The notes below the pieces were generated by a model, which saw nothing but the letters and a program-made list of their open reading frames with translations, was not told the origin of the DNA and did no database searches. From Armatimonadota bacterium (GTDB lineage Bacteria; Armatimonadota; Fimbriimonadia; Fimbriimonadales; GBS-DC), in the NCBI GenBank assembly GCA_013359125.1, contig JABWCR010000009.1, positions 1 through 64,000 of the forward strand: a stretch of 64,000 nt of DNA. The letters run 5' to 3'. Positions 35,601-43,905 of the stretch are shown here, piece after piece (position 1 is the stretch's first letter; each line of letters starts with the position of its first letter). A program made the translations under genes and the position numbers.

Positions 35601-36122
35601 AGGATCGTATGCAACCTTGGGGTCGAAGACCAAGTCGCCCAATCCGAAAAAGGTATTGGAATCGAAGTCGGCGATGGCGTTGCCATCTTTATCATAAATG
35701 TTGATGTGGTCGTTGACCGCAGTCATCACACGAGTCGGGCCGACCGCAACGTGCGGATCGGGCGGGATGTACTGGCTGCCGCTAGCTTGGTCAAATCGTC
35801 GAATGCCTTCCCACGTTCGGAATTGGCGCGGAGCGGCGATGCTAGCCCCATCGACGCCAAGATCGATAGGCATCGGGCCCTCTTGCACGATCTGGCCAGG
35901 ATCGGCTTCTTCGCCCTTCGGGTTAGTCGGATAGTTGGTAAAGAACTTGGGCAACCGTTGGAAGGTGTGCCCCGAAGCGCCCTTTCCATCTGGGAAATAG
36001 GGGTAAGTAACTTCGCCCCTGTGCGGCCCAGGGTTCTGCGGATAGTTTTGAGCATAAACGCCTGAGCAAACGACAAGAACCGCTACCGCCATAGCAGCGG
36101 CGCGGAGCGTGCGTGGTTTCAT
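32622..36122 (-). CDS. secreted surface protein with five Ig-like repeats and C-terminal dockerin
   Basis: A 1166-residue protein. Residues 1-24 are a signal peptide (AMAVAVLVVCSGVYAQ). Residues about 100-530 form a beta-rich module containing PPDPHVAVGPTRVMTAVNDHI, a motif seen at the start of seven-bladed exo-sialidase/propeller-like secreted proteins. Residues about 535-1010 contain five Ig-like (Big3-type) repeats of ~94 residues, each with 'xGxxVxLTATLRxxxxxxLxGxTxxF' and 'VTNxSGVATRxYxIPE' strands. Next is a ~75-residue beta domain starting VRLVGTVDCQDYS and a dockerin type I pair: GDVNGNGIIDDADLA and GDVNGDGVVDDSDLA, calcium loops ending in NFG. AAAAGGAGG precedes the ATG. It is probably anchored at the cell surface through the dockerin-like tail; ligand unknown. 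Confidence 0.88.
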   Translation of the reverse strand: MKPRTLRAAAMAVAVLVVCSGVYAQNYPQNPGPHRGEVTYPYFPDGKGASGHTFQRLPKFFTNYPTNPKGEEADPGQIVQEGPMPIDLGVDGASIAAPRQFRTWEGIRRFDQASGSQYIPPDPHVAVGPTRVMTAVNDHINIYDKDGNAIADFDSNTFFGLGDLVFDPKVAYDPWRGRYIVLFLRTNASTSFTRLLIAVTRAGELPTANTGDWWIYNFDMGNWGGNSLNTWADYPQLGFDDNAIYVTTRCFATASGGLDTGRFTILNKDQIYNGLGAGRYDYWNMSSNGSFDYYIMPTMMWSVAATHYSYITKHNAATNSLTTRRITWPTGATWADQWANGPNLAAEVDTIASYTNPPNAPQPGLQALDTIDTRLLSGTHSNNISYLTFNERFDYGGGNIQSVVRLLIVNPSSGNTAVNHDTRLGASTASYFYPGGANTTDGDFILSFAYSGTGTNVQMRRVGVRSGAAANDGSATVRSSTVNYQVLDTFGRNRWGDYFGAARDPFDNRTVWLFGQYAVSQTNWGTFVAETNYKDRTTTTVDAKAGVIGQTISLTCTVNNIDTPGAASGMTVEFFVNNVSAGTATTNASGIATRSYTIPESLGVGSRTIRCETANSTSLNGSTGTNTLTVSKSNTSLTGANVAGSFGQDVNLVATLRRTSDNDLLSGKTIRFLRSGVLLGTAVTNASGVATWVQEVLDTWTVGANTITLEFQGDALYNADTGSLTLTANKANTSVTANNVAGQYGQTVNLTATLRRTTDNATLAGRTINFTVAGANAGSAVTNGSGVATRTYTIPESLPLGANTINAAFAGDTHYNASNANSTLTAQQAPTSTSPDNTGGQIGSTVPLTATLLRTTDNAPLAGRTVSFTVNGANAGSGVTDGTGEATVSYVIPELAVGNYPIVASFAGEAKHAASNGNANLRVLAADTTVTVSNVNGRRGATVNLTATLRNANNTAVLSGKTLTFFVGGVNVGNAVTNASGVATRSYVIPTGLALGAHTINVQFAGDAMYNPSNGNGTLNVLRVRLVGTVDCQDYSLNEAGLTAVLTVRQGGGSQVINVVLGANGTYSTETDLAGANATISAVIQSGTWLRQRQNVANLASTVTTNFSLINGDVNGNGIIDDADLATVLANFGLAVAIGDVNGDGVVDDSDLAVVLTNFGLVSDPS

Positions 36123-36356
36123 GCTGCCTCCTTTTTAGCCTTAAGGAGCATCTGCCCCTTCGTAATGATTCCTTGGCCTCGGCCTTTGCGAAAAGCGTCA
36201 TGGCTTCGCCCAAGCGATGGCTCATTCTTTCAAATGCGCCCGCGAGCCGCCTGCGGGGCAACCCGTACCTACAAGTATACACCTATTCTTCCCGATTCCT
36301 GCCCAAAAAACTATCGGGTATCATACGACCCCTGCTAAAGAGAGGCAGAAAGACCT

Positions 36357-36899
36357 ATGCGCGCTCCTTTGAAGATCAATCTGAACGATGTCGTCCAGCG
36401 TCCGGGCAGACCCGTCGAATGGGAGCTGACCCTTACCCTGGATCGAGAGGAATCTCCCCCTATGGCGGAGCCGCTGACGGGCAAGTTGACCGCAATTTCG
36501 GGCGGGAGCATCCTCCGCATCGAGGCCGCCTTTCAATGCGCGATTTGGCTCGAATGCGCACTCTGTACAGGCCGGTTTAAGCATCCGATCGCCTTTCAGT
36601 TCGAGGAGGATTATCATGTCAAAGGCATTCCGGCAGGGGTGAACTCGCAGGGATTCGCCCAAATCGAGGACGACGATCCGTTCCCAATCTTCGAAGGCAA
36701 CGTTCTGCTGGCCGAAGAACTTCTGAGGCAGTATTTGCTCTTGCAAGTCCCGATGCACCCGTTGTGCAAGGAGGATTGCAAAGGCTTGTGCCATCATTGT
36801 GGCGCGAACTTGAACAACGAGGCGTGCAAATGCCCGCCCGAACCGAAAAACACGGCCTTTGCGCAGTTGGCCGAAATCTGGCAGCAAGACAACCCGTAG
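36357..36899 (+). CDS. yceD: YceD/DUF177 family protein
   Basis: A 180-residue protein of the DUF177 family, conserved upstream of rpmF in most bacteria and thought to affect 23S rRNA maturation or ribosome assembly. The signature is the Cys-rich middle CALCTGRFKHP and the C-terminal metal-binding-like motif PMHPLCKEDCKGLCHHCG followed by a further Cys pair. The start at 36357 follows a TATCAT box and a weak AGAAAG site. Gene order yceD-rpmF-plsX is the standard one and forms an operon here (17-base gap to rpmF). Confidence 0.92.
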   Translation: MRAPLKINLNDVVQRPGRPVEWELTLTLDREESPPMAEPLTGKLTAISGGSILRIEAAFQCAIWLECALCTGRFKHPIAFQFEEDYHVKGIPAGVNSQGFAQIEDDDPFPIFEGNVLLAEELLRQYLLLQVPMHPLCKEDCKGLCHHCGANLNNEACKCPPEPKNTAFAQLAEIWQQDNP

Positions 36900-36916
36900 T
36901 CATACTGGAGAAATAG

Positions 36917-37111
36917 ATGGGCAATCCGAAAAGAAGACACTCGCACACCCGAGGCGCCAAGCGCCGGACGAATTACAAGTTGGCCGTGCCCGGCTTGAGC
37001 CGGTGCAAGCAGTGCGGCGCCGCAAAGTGGCCGCATCGAGCGTGCGCCAACTGTGGAGCATACGGTTCGCTCAAGATCGTACAAGCGATAACCAGCAAGA
37101 AGGAAGACTAA
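36917..37111 (+). CDS. rpmF: 50S ribosomal protein L32
   Basis: A 64-residue ribosomal protein starting MGNPKRRHSHTRGAKRRTNY, with the zinc-binding Cys4 ribbon CKQCGAAKWPHRACANC. GGAG precedes the ATG. It lies between yceD and plsX, the universal context, and the Cys4 (zinc-containing) version is present rather than the zinc-free paralogue. Confidence 0.97.
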   Translation: MGNPKRRHSHTRGAKRRTNYKLAVPGLSRCKQCGAAKWPHRACANCGAYGSLKIVQAITSKKED

Positions 37112-37120
37112 CCCGCGCAA

Positions 37121-38134
37121 ATGCGCATCGCCATCGATGCCATGGGGGGCGACTACGCCCCAGAGGCCGTCGTCCAGGGAACGTTGGACGCCGCCGGTGT
37201 GATCGAAGCGGAGTTGGCGCTCGTGGGCGACTTGGCCAAGATCGAAGCCTGTCTGCCCAAGCGCGACCGGCCTGAATCGCTGGAGATTCACCATGCCTCT
37301 CAGGTCGTCGAGATGGACGACTCGCCCGTTGTCGCCGTCCGTCAGAAGAAAGATTCTTCGCTGGTTGTTGCTGCCCAGATGGTCAAGTCTGGCCAAGCCG
37401 ATGCGCTCGTAACCGTCGGCAATACGGGCGCCGCTGGCGCCGTGTCTCGTCTCATGTGGGGCGCAATCCCAAACATCGATCGACCGGCCATCGCAACGGT
37501 CATCCCTACCTATCGCGGCAGCACGGTGCTGATCGACTCGGGCGCCTCGGTCGATTGTTCGGCCAAGCATCTGCTCGATTTTGCGCTGATGGGTCAAATC
37601 TACGCTTCCCAAGTTATCGGCATCGAGAACCCGCGCGTTGCCCTGCTGAACATTGGCGAGGAAGAAACTAAGGGCAACACGTTGACCAAAGAAGCCTTCA
37701 CGCTGATGAAAAGCTACATGGGCGACGACTTTTACGGCAACGTCGAGGGCAAGCACCTGTTCGAAGGCCTGGTCGATGTGGTCGTTTGCGACGGATTTGT
37801 GGGCAATGTGCTGCTGAAATCGGGCGAAGGCGTGGCCGAGATGATGATGCGCCTGCTGAAAGAAGAACTGACCGCGCACCCTTTGATGAAGGCGCCGCTC
37901 GCCCTTTTGCGCCCTGCGTTCAAGCGTTTTCGCGCTCGCTTGGACTGGCGAGAATATGGCGGCGCGCCTCTATTGGGCGTCAAGGGCGTCTGCATCATCG
38001 GGCATGGGCGCTCCGATGCCTACGCCGTTCGTCAAGCGATCATGGTCGCCGCCCAAGCCGTGGCCGGACAGTTAGTGCCCACCATTCACCAGTCGGTGCA
38101 GCTGCTTCATCAAACCGAAGCCAAGCGCGCCTAG
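37121..38134 (+). CDS. plsX: phosphate acyltransferase PlsX
   Basis: A 337-residue enzyme that converts acyl-ACP to acyl-phosphate, the first committed step of phospholipid synthesis with PlsY. The start MRIAIDAMGGDYAPEAVV and the internal VGNTGAAGAVSRLMWG and LINIGEEE-like LLNIGEEETKG motifs are diagnostic. It is third in the yceD-rpmF-plsX operon; the usual next genes (fabH, fabD, fabG, acpP) are missing because a convergent amylase gene follows. The two convergent genes share the four bases CTAG, each using part as its TAG stop. Confidence 0.96.
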   Translation: MRIAIDAMGGDYAPEAVVQGTLDAAGVIEAELALVGDLAKIEACLPKRDRPESLEIHHASQVVEMDDSPVVAVRQKKDSSLVVAAQMVKSGQADALVTVGNTGAAGAVSRLMWGAIPNIDRPAIATVIPTYRGSTVLIDSGASVDCSAKHLLDFALMGQIYASQVIGIENPRVALLNIGEEETKGNTLTKEAFTLMKSYMGDDFYGNVEGKHLFEGLVDVVVCDGFVGNVLLKSGEGVAEMMMRLLKEELTAHPLMKAPLALLRPAFKRFRARLDWREYGGAPLLGVKGVCIIGHGRSDAYAVRQAIMVAAQAVAGQLVPTIHQSVQLLHQTEAKRA

Positions 38135-41100
38135 AGCAGCCCCTTGCCTGAAAAGAGCCTCATCAGAGGCTTGATCAGCTTTGGATCCGACGCTCGAAGC
38201 TCCATTTCGAACTCGATCCGCTCGCCCGGCGCGACGTTGGACTCTTTGAGCAGCCAAAACGGATGGCGATACTTGAACGGGCTCAGCCCATCCGCGTTCA
38301 ACGCCTCTACTCCGGGCGGAAACTCGGCCAAAACGCGAACCGGGCCGCTGATCGGACTCCCGGACCGGTTGACGAGAGAACATTCCAGCACCCAGATCTG
38401 TCGAGCGGTATCGTAGCGCTGTACATCGACGTTCAGAATGTGATCCTGCGCGACGGGCGTCGCATAGCGCAAGTTGTAGGTCAGATAGGACTGCAAGGCA
38501 ACGCTGAACGATCCCGGATCGCCCACAATGTTCGATTGGGTCGGGGCAAACTGGTTCGATACCCAGCTGGCGCCGGGTATGCGGCCGCCGTAGGTTCCCC
38601 TCCGCGCATCGGAGGCCGCCAGCGTAATGCCGGTCTCGCCCGTGTTCAAGAGCAGCCCCACCAAGCCGATTCGACCTTCTGACAACGGAGCGCCATAGGG
38701 GTAAAGCGCGGACAATGGGATCGCGGCTTCTAGCCCTCTTGGCGGGTCTGTCTTGTTCGGCCTTGGCGAGAAAGCGATTCGCGCCGGTATGCCCGACAAA
38801 ACCCTTGGGCTGGACGCCGACAATCGAAACGCGCCCGCTTGGGCGCCTACAGTAAAAGGCAGAGCCTCATCGCCGACGCTTCCCGCCTCGGGAGAAGTGT
38901 GCAGCGACGAATGCCGAAAGACCGACAGCGCGAACTCGGCGCCAAAGCCCGAGGGCGCAGTCAGGTTAGCGTTAGACAGCAGCCGAGTCGCCGGGCCGCT
39001 GTCGTCGTCCATCGTGCCAAAGTGGGATACGCCTCGACCCGAGCCGGGATCGAGATCGATGTAGAGCGCCATGCCGTTTGTTAGATTCTCGCTCAGGTCG
39101 ACCCGGCCCGCCATCCCCACGTACAAATAAGCCTCGTCGTTATCCACATAGAGAGCGTCGAGGCGATTGGCGTTGGAGCTGGGATTCCGAACCTGCGCGT
39201 AGACCGGCGCGCTGTGATCGGTCAGATCGCCGTCGATGAGCATGCCCTTGCGCGGCGGGTCGTAGTAGAACCAAGCTAGAAAATCGGAATAAACCGCGGG
39301 GCGGGAGCCCACATCGCGGTAAACCCTTACCCTAAAAAGGTGCAGTCCGGCGCTCAAAACTTTCAGATCGATCCCTTCCAAAACAAACTCGCCGGGATTA
39401 AGCCGATCCATCGGCACAAAGCCGTCGCTCAATCCCTCGGGCGTATTGGCCAGCATCGCCCGACCGGCCAGGTCCATGCCAGCGTCCAGTTTGACTACTG
39501 CCGAATGGCCCAAGGCGTCGGTGTAAACCCGCACATTGATCTTGCGTTCGCTGACTGTCGCCGCCTCGAAACTGCTGGGCGAAGCATAGGAGCCAGAAGG
39601 CAGAGAGCGCTGAGTAAAGGGAATGACTTCGCCGCCCTTGGCCTTAAAAATCTGCACGGGGCGCGTACCGTCCGTCCGAGCCGCCGGCGCCTGAGGCGCA
39701 TAGAGCACGTAGCCATGGCCGTTGTTCGTCGCCCCCCCGGTCGAGTTGTGCGGCACGCTAATGGTAACGCGGCTATCCGTGCCAACCGTAACCGGCGGCT
39801 TTCGACCGCCCAAATCGATCAAAACCGTGCCTGGAGCAAAGGTCGTTTGCACCGTTACCGGAAGATCGACCGAATCGCCCCTGATGTTCAGCCCGACCAA
39901 CAGCGCGCCCTGACCGTTCACCTGCCTTTCGTACACATAAAGCTGATTGGACGTATGCCGATTGACCAAAGAGCCGCGTGCAAATCGCGAGCGCGCATCC
40001 AGCATCCGAACGACCGCATCGCTGCCCTGGCCGAGCGAATCAAATCGGCCAGGCCGCGGAAAATGCCCCGTATCGCTGGGGTTGATGTTGTTGCCGTCGT
40101 AATAGACGATCGGTCTGCCCGGACGGGTGAGAAGAAAGGCATAGGCCAAGTTGTTCGAATACGGCGGGCCTTGGTCGTGGCTCTGGACGAAACCCACGCC
40201 TAAATGCCCCGCCGCGCCGCCATTTTGATACGTCAGCCCAGTGCCGGCGTCGATCCCGTATCCGTTGCTGAGGGCTTGCGATATGTTCCCGAATCCACTG
40301 GAGTTGAACAGGTTGTCCAGATTAAACTTCAACGGAAAGTCCAGAACGTTCATGCCGGTCTTGGCATACTCGCGCAGTTCGTAGCCCGAACTCGTGTAAA
40401 CCTCGCCGAAAACAAAAATCGATGGATTGGCCGCATAGAGGCTCGGCATCAGATGCGCTTGACCGATCGATCCACCAGGCTGTCGCCCAAACCGCCAAAA
40501 GTAGCCGGGCGGGGTGTGCCGCACCGCATCGATTCGGAAGCCGTCAAATCCGATGCCGTTGGTCAGCCACTGCGTCCACCGCGATAGATACTGCCGAACA
40601 TCCTCGGCGACCGGCGCGCCGCCGGGATAGTATTGGGGCACAAGCGGTTGGCGAACAAAGCTCGGTTTGTCCAACGCATTGAAAGTCGCATAACTGGGCA
40701 GATTGAACGCGCCGGTCCGTGCCAGATTGCCATCCTCGTGCGCGATGTCGGCCAATCCCAAGATGTCGTGGTTGAGCGTGCCGAAGCCGAACGAGGGCGC
40801 GTTGTTAAAGTCCAGTTCCGTATTGGTCGTGTTGGTCGAAGAGCGAATATGAAAGTCCTCGGGGATCATGTTGGGATAGCGATCGATGGCCGAACTGGCG
40901 CGATTGTCGGCGTGGTTCAAGACCAAGTCGCAATAGACCTCCAGCCCAAACCGCTTGGCCAATCGAATCAGTTCTTGAAGCTCCTGCGTCGTACCGTACT
41001 GGGTGCGCACCGAGCCTTTCTGCAGCCGATCGCCTAAGTCGAAGTGGTCGAAAGGGTTGTAGCCGACGCTTAGTCCGCCTCCACCCGACTTTTGCGGCGC

Positions 41101-41625
41101 CGGCAAATAGATAGCCGAGTATCCCGCCCTTACGACCTCGGGCAGTCTCAGCATCATGGTGCGATAGTCGGTCTCGAACCATTGCAAGATCGCGCCGGAC
41201 GATGCAACTGGAGCGCGTCGGACGACAAAGCCAAAGTCTTGACCACCATTGTTGTCGTAACGAACGTCGCCGTTCGACGCTTGGGCGCGAATGTAAAACT
41301 CCAAGTCCGTCCCGGCGGGCGCGGTCAGCACGACGTACCACTGAGTGTTGCTTCCGACGTTGAAATCGAACGAGAATTCGTATTCTTGTACAGTTTGCCA
41401 ATGATTATGGGTAACAACGGCGAAAACTCGCTGTCCGGCCGCGATTGGATTGGTCTGGGTGGTTACAGACACCGATTGCCAAGGCTCCAATAGCCCGTCC
41501 CGATTGGGCATCTGGCCAACGCCGGTCATCCAAAGTTTGGTATTGCCCAACCAGGTCAACTGGGCAAAACCAAACTGAGCGAGCAGGATGAAAACCATGG
41601 CGACGACCGAAGCGCGCTTGAACAT
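38131..41625 (-). CDS. giant secreted GH13 alpha-amylase-like protein with starch-binding and CBM9-like domains
   Basis: A 1164-residue exported protein with a signal peptide (residues 1-21, MVFILLAQFGFAQ end). Residues about 40-135 are a CBM25/26-type starch-binding module (EYEFSFDFNVGSNTQWYVVL). The GH13 barrel covers about 145-620: LVLNHADNRAS, nucleophile Asp366 in GFDGFRIDAVRH, acid Glu408 in FGEVYT, and Asp484 in FVQSHDQGP. Residues about 820-1040 resemble a CBM9 module (MLIDGDLTDHS, DEAYLYVGMAGR). The last ~110 residues form another beta domain. There is no dockerin, unlike the other giant proteins here. A TATAAT box seven bases before the ATG predicts a leaderless message. Role: degradation of external starch. 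Confidence 0.9.
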   Translation of the reverse strand: MFKRASVVAMVFILLAQFGFAQLTWLGNTKLWMTGVGQMPNRDGLLEPWQSVSVTTQTNPIAAGQRVFAVVTHNHWQTVQEYEFSFDFNVGSNTQWYVVLTAPAGTDLEFYIRAQASNGDVRYDNNGGQDFGFVVRRAPVASSGAILQWFETDYRTMMLRLPEVVRAGYSAIYLPAPQKSGGGGLSVGYNPFDHFDLGDRLQKGSVRTQYGTTQELQELIRLAKRFGLEVYCDLVLNHADNRASSAIDRYPNMIPEDFHIRSSTNTTNTELDFNNAPSFGFGTLNHDILGLADIAHEDGNLARTGAFNLPSYATFNALDKPSFVRQPLVPQYYPGGAPVAEDVRQYLSRWTQWLTNGIGFDGFRIDAVRHTPPGYFWRFGRQPGGSIGQAHLMPSLYAANPSIFVFGEVYTSSGYELREYAKTGMNVLDFPLKFNLDNLFNSSGFGNISQALSNGYGIDAGTGLTYQNGGAAGHLGVGFVQSHDQGPPYSNNLAYAFLLTRPGRPIVYYDGNNINPSDTGHFPRPGRFDSLGQGSDAVVRMLDARSRFARGSLVNRHTSNQLYVYERQVNGQGALLVGLNIRGDSVDLPVTVQTTFAPGTVLIDLGGRKPPVTVGTDSRVTISVPHNSTGGATNNGHGYVLYAPQAPAARTDGTRPVQIFKAKGGEVIPFTQRSLPSGSYASPSSFEAATVSERKINVRVYTDALGHSAVVKLDAGMDLAGRAMLANTPEGLSDGFVPMDRLNPGEFVLEGIDLKVLSAGLHLFRVRVYRDVGSRPAVYSDFLAWFYYDPPRKGMLIDGDLTDHSAPVYAQVRNPSSNANRLDALYVDNDEAYLYVGMAGRVDLSENLTNGMALYIDLDPGSGRGVSHFGTMDDDSGPATRLLSNANLTAPSGFGAEFALSVFRHSSLHTSPEAGSVGDEALPFTVGAQAGAFRLSASSPRVLSGIPARIAFSPRPNKTDPPRGLEAAIPLSALYPYGAPLSEGRIGLVGLLLNTGETGITLAASDARRGTYGGRIPGASWVSNQFAPTQSNIVGDPGSFSVALQSYLTYNLRYATPVAQDHILNVDVQRYDTARQIWVLECSLVNRSGSPISGPVRVLAEFPPGVEALNADGLSPFKYRHPFWLLKESNVAPGERIEFEMELRASDPKLIKPLMRLFSGKGLL

Positions 41626-41632
41626 GAAGCAG

Positions 41633-41638
41633 ATTATA
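41633..41638 (-). promoter_or_regulatory. -10 box for a probable leaderless transcript of the giant amylase
   Basis: On the - strand a perfect TATAAT is followed by seven bases (CTGCTTC) and then the ATG at 41625. Transcription would start at or one base before the ATG. No Shine-Dalgarno sequence exists. No clear -35 box was found. Confidence 0.6.
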
Positions 41639-41684
41639 CAGCAGATTTCAGGCCGTCCTGCCTAGAATAGTACGGGGTGGATGA

Positions 41685-43367
41685 ATGTACGGAATAGCCA
41701 AATTAGGTCAGCTTCTTCTCGCTCGCGACAAGATCACCGAAGCGCAATTGCAGCGCGCGCTAGAGCTCCAGGCGACGAAAGGCTCAAAGATTGGTGAAAC
41801 TCTGGTCGATCTCGGTTGGATCACTTACGATGACCTCTGGCAGGCACAGGCCGACCAGTATGAAGTCGAATACGAGCCGCTTGCGTTGGAGGATTGGGAC
41901 CCGGAGATTCGAAGCTTCGTGCCGCACGGTATTGCCTCTAAGAAGTTCGTCTTTCCTGTCCGAGTCATCGGCAACACTCTTCGGCTTGCAATGGCCGAGC
42001 CGCACGATGTCGATACGATCGATCAGATTCGGACGGCGTCCGGCCTGCTTGTACAGCCCTGCTTCTGCCCTCCCGACAAGATTCTTGAAGCGGTAGCCTC
42101 GCGCTATGCCGACGAACTGACCGACTTTGATACCGAAATCGAGCAGGTAAGAGAAATCGAAGGCCCGGAAGACATCTCTTCAGCGGTCGAGGCCAGCTCA
42201 CAGCCGCCCGTCATTCGCCTGGTCAACAGCATCTTGCACGACGCGGTCGAAATCGGCGCGAGCGACGTGCACTTCGAACCGCAGGAGCGCTGTTTGGAGA
42301 TCCGTTTTCGTGTGGACGGCCAGTTGCACAAGGCGCGAGAGGTGCCAAAGCCGATCCAAGCGGCGGTGTTGTCTCGAGTCAAACTGATGGCGGAGATCGA
42401 TATTGCGGAACGTCGACGCGCGCAGGACGGGCGCTTCACCGTCCGCGTCGGCGAGCACCGAGTGGACGTTCGGGCTTCCTCGTTGCCAACGGTCAACGGC
42501 GAGCGCATCGTCTTGCGACTGCTAGACCGTTCGGCGGCTCTGCGCAAGTTGAACGAAATCGACCTGATGCCGGAGATTTACGAACCTTTTGCGCAACTCA
42601 TCGAAAAGCCATGGGGGTTGGCGCTGGTAACCGGGCCTACAGGTTCGGGCAAGACGACGACGCTCTATGCCGCTCTTCAGCACATCCGCACTGACGCCAT
42701 CAATATATTGACCTGCGAAGACCCGGTCGAATACACGATCGACGGCATCGGCCAATCGCAGGTGAACGTCAAGGCCGGTTTGACGTTTGCATCGCAACTC
42801 CGGGCCATACTGCGCCAGGATCCAGATGTCGTTTTCGTCGGCGAGATTCGAGATCAGGAGACCGCCGAGATCGCCTGTCAAGCCGCCATGACCGGGCACT
42901 TGGTGCTGGCCTCGCTTCACACCAACGACGCGGTGAGCGCGGCGCCCAGACTGCTCGATATGGACATTCAGCCTTTCTTGCTCAACTCGGCGCTCATCGG
43001 TTCGTTGGCTCAGCGCCTTGTGCGTCGCCTTTGCGTTCACTGCCGCGAGGAGCATCGATCGCCTTCCCTTGCGGTTGCGTTGGGATTGCCTCCCGATACG
43101 GCCCTGTATCGACCGGTCGGCTGTTCGCAATGCAAGAAACTCGGCTATAAGGGTCGAATCGGCATTCATGAGCTGTTTGTCGTAACCGATCCCATTCGCA
43201 ACCTGATCGGCCAGCGCGCAGGAGCCGACCAACTTCGAGCCGCCGCGCCGCCCGGCACGCTTCGATTGATGGTCGAGGATGCGGCTCGGAAGGTTGCGGC
43301 GGGCATCACCTCGGCCGAGGAAGCCCTCGCCACTGTGCCCGCCGTGGCCGATCGGATTGCCGCCTGA
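41685..43367 (+). CDS. GspE/PilB-family secretion or pilus assembly ATPase
   Basis: A 560-residue hexameric ATPase that drives pilin or pseudopilin polymerisation at the inner membrane. Residues 1-140 are the GspE_N (MshEN-like) domain starting KLGQLLLARDKITEAQLQRAL. The Walker A motif is GPTGSGKTTT (317-326), the Asp box LTCEDPVEY (342-350), Walker B VVFVGEIRDQETAEIA and the His box ASLHTND. A Cys4 zinc site is formed by CVHC and CSQC in the C-terminal part. It stands apart from other pilus genes but could serve the prepilin-like protein at 30903. The stop overlaps the rpmH -35 box. Confidence 0.93.
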   Translation: MYGIAKLGQLLLARDKITEAQLQRALELQATKGSKIGETLVDLGWITYDDLWQAQADQYEVEYEPLALEDWDPEIRSFVPHGIASKKFVFPVRVIGNTLRLAMAEPHDVDTIDQIRTASGLLVQPCFCPPDKILEAVASRYADELTDFDTEIEQVREIEGPEDISSAVEASSQPPVIRLVNSILHDAVEIGASDVHFEPQERCLEIRFRVDGQLHKAREVPKPIQAAVLSRVKLMAEIDIAERRRAQDGRFTVRVGEHRVDVRASSLPTVNGERIVLRLLDRSAALRKLNEIDLMPEIYEPFAQLIEKPWGLALVTGPTGSGKTTTLYAALQHIRTDAINILTCEDPVEYTIDGIGQSQVNVKAGLTFASQLRAILRQDPDVVFVGEIRDQETAEIACQAAMTGHLVLASLHTNDAVSAAPRLLDMDIQPFLLNSALIGSLAQRLVRRLCVHCREEHRSPSLAVALGLPPDTALYRPVGCSQCKKLGYKGRIGIHELFVVTDPIRNLIGQRAGADQLRAAAPPGTLRLMVEDAARKVAAGITSAEEALATVPAVADRIAA

Positions 43368-43391
43368 CATCGCGCGCCCATCTGGTACAAT
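43364..43391 (+). promoter_or_regulatory. rpmH promoter
   Basis: CTGACA (43364-43369) and TACAAT (43386-43391), both 5/6 matches to the sigma-70 consensus, with a 16-base spacer, 35 bases before the rpmH start. The -35 box overlaps the GspE stop codon. Confidence 0.6.
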
Positions 43392-43425
43392 ATCTCCCGA
43401 CGAATAGGACAGAGGGGGATTAGCG

Positions 43426-43560
43426 ATGAAACGAACCTATCAGCCCAATAATCGGCATCGAAGCAAAACGCACGGCTTTCGCGCTCGAATGAAGAGCAGA
43501 GACGGTCGCAACGTGCTGCGTCGCCGACGTCAGCGCAGTCGCTGGCGGCTGACCGTTTAG
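43426..43560 (+). CDS. rpmH: 50S ribosomal protein L34
   Basis: A 44-residue, very basic protein, [20 protein letters not shown] followed by [15 protein letters not shown], the unmistakable L34 sequence. AGAGGGGG lies nine bases before the ATG. It opens the rpmH-rnpA-yidD-yidC-khpB cluster, three bases before rnpA. No dnaA or dnaN is seen upstream in the window, so the usual origin neighbourhood is not preserved on this side. Confidence 0.98.
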   Translation: MKRTYQPNNRHRSKTHGFRARMKSRDGRNVLRRRRQRSRWRLTV

Positions 43561-43563
43561 GCT

Positions 43564-43905
43564 ATGCTGCCTCCGGCGGCCAGGTTGCGCCGGACGGCCG
43601 ATTTTCAGCGCCTTTATTCTCGCGGCAGACGCTTCCCTTTTCCTCCCTTCGTCCTGTACGCATGGCAGCGCGACGACGACGAGCCGACAAGGATCGGCTT
43701 TGTTTTCAGCCGAAAGTTCGGCGGCGCGGTGCATAGAAACCGGCATAGGCGGAGATTGAGAGCGATCTGCAGAGAGATTTGGCCGAACATGGCGCAGGGA
43801 TACGATTTGGCATTTGTGGGAAGGGACGCGATCAAGGCGCTGAGCGCCACGGACTTAAGGCAGTTGGTGCAAGACGCTCTTAACAAGGCGGGCGTTTTGC
43901 CATGA
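43564..43905 (+). CDS. rnpA: ribonuclease P protein component
   Basis: A 113-residue protein that binds RNase P RNA and helps mature tRNA 5' ends. Family features are [17 protein letters not shown] at the start and the RNR motif [19 protein letters not shown] in the middle. It follows rpmH by three bases and overlaps yidD by four (ATGA), the normal arrangement. The RNase P RNA gene itself is not in this window. Confidence 0.95.
   Translation: MLPPAARLRRTADFQRLYSRGRRFPFPPFVLYAWQRDDDEPTRIGFVFSRKFGGAVHRNRHRRRLRAICREIWPNMAQGYDLAFVGRDAIKALSATDLRQLVQDALNKAGVLP

Noticed and set aside
34668-36065. A 465-residue + strand open frame
   Set aside because: It is antisense to the giant Ig-repeat protein, has the Arg/Val-rich composition of a GC-driven shadow frame and no ribosome site. 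The same holds for long antisense frames in the giant genes at 38131 and 55973.
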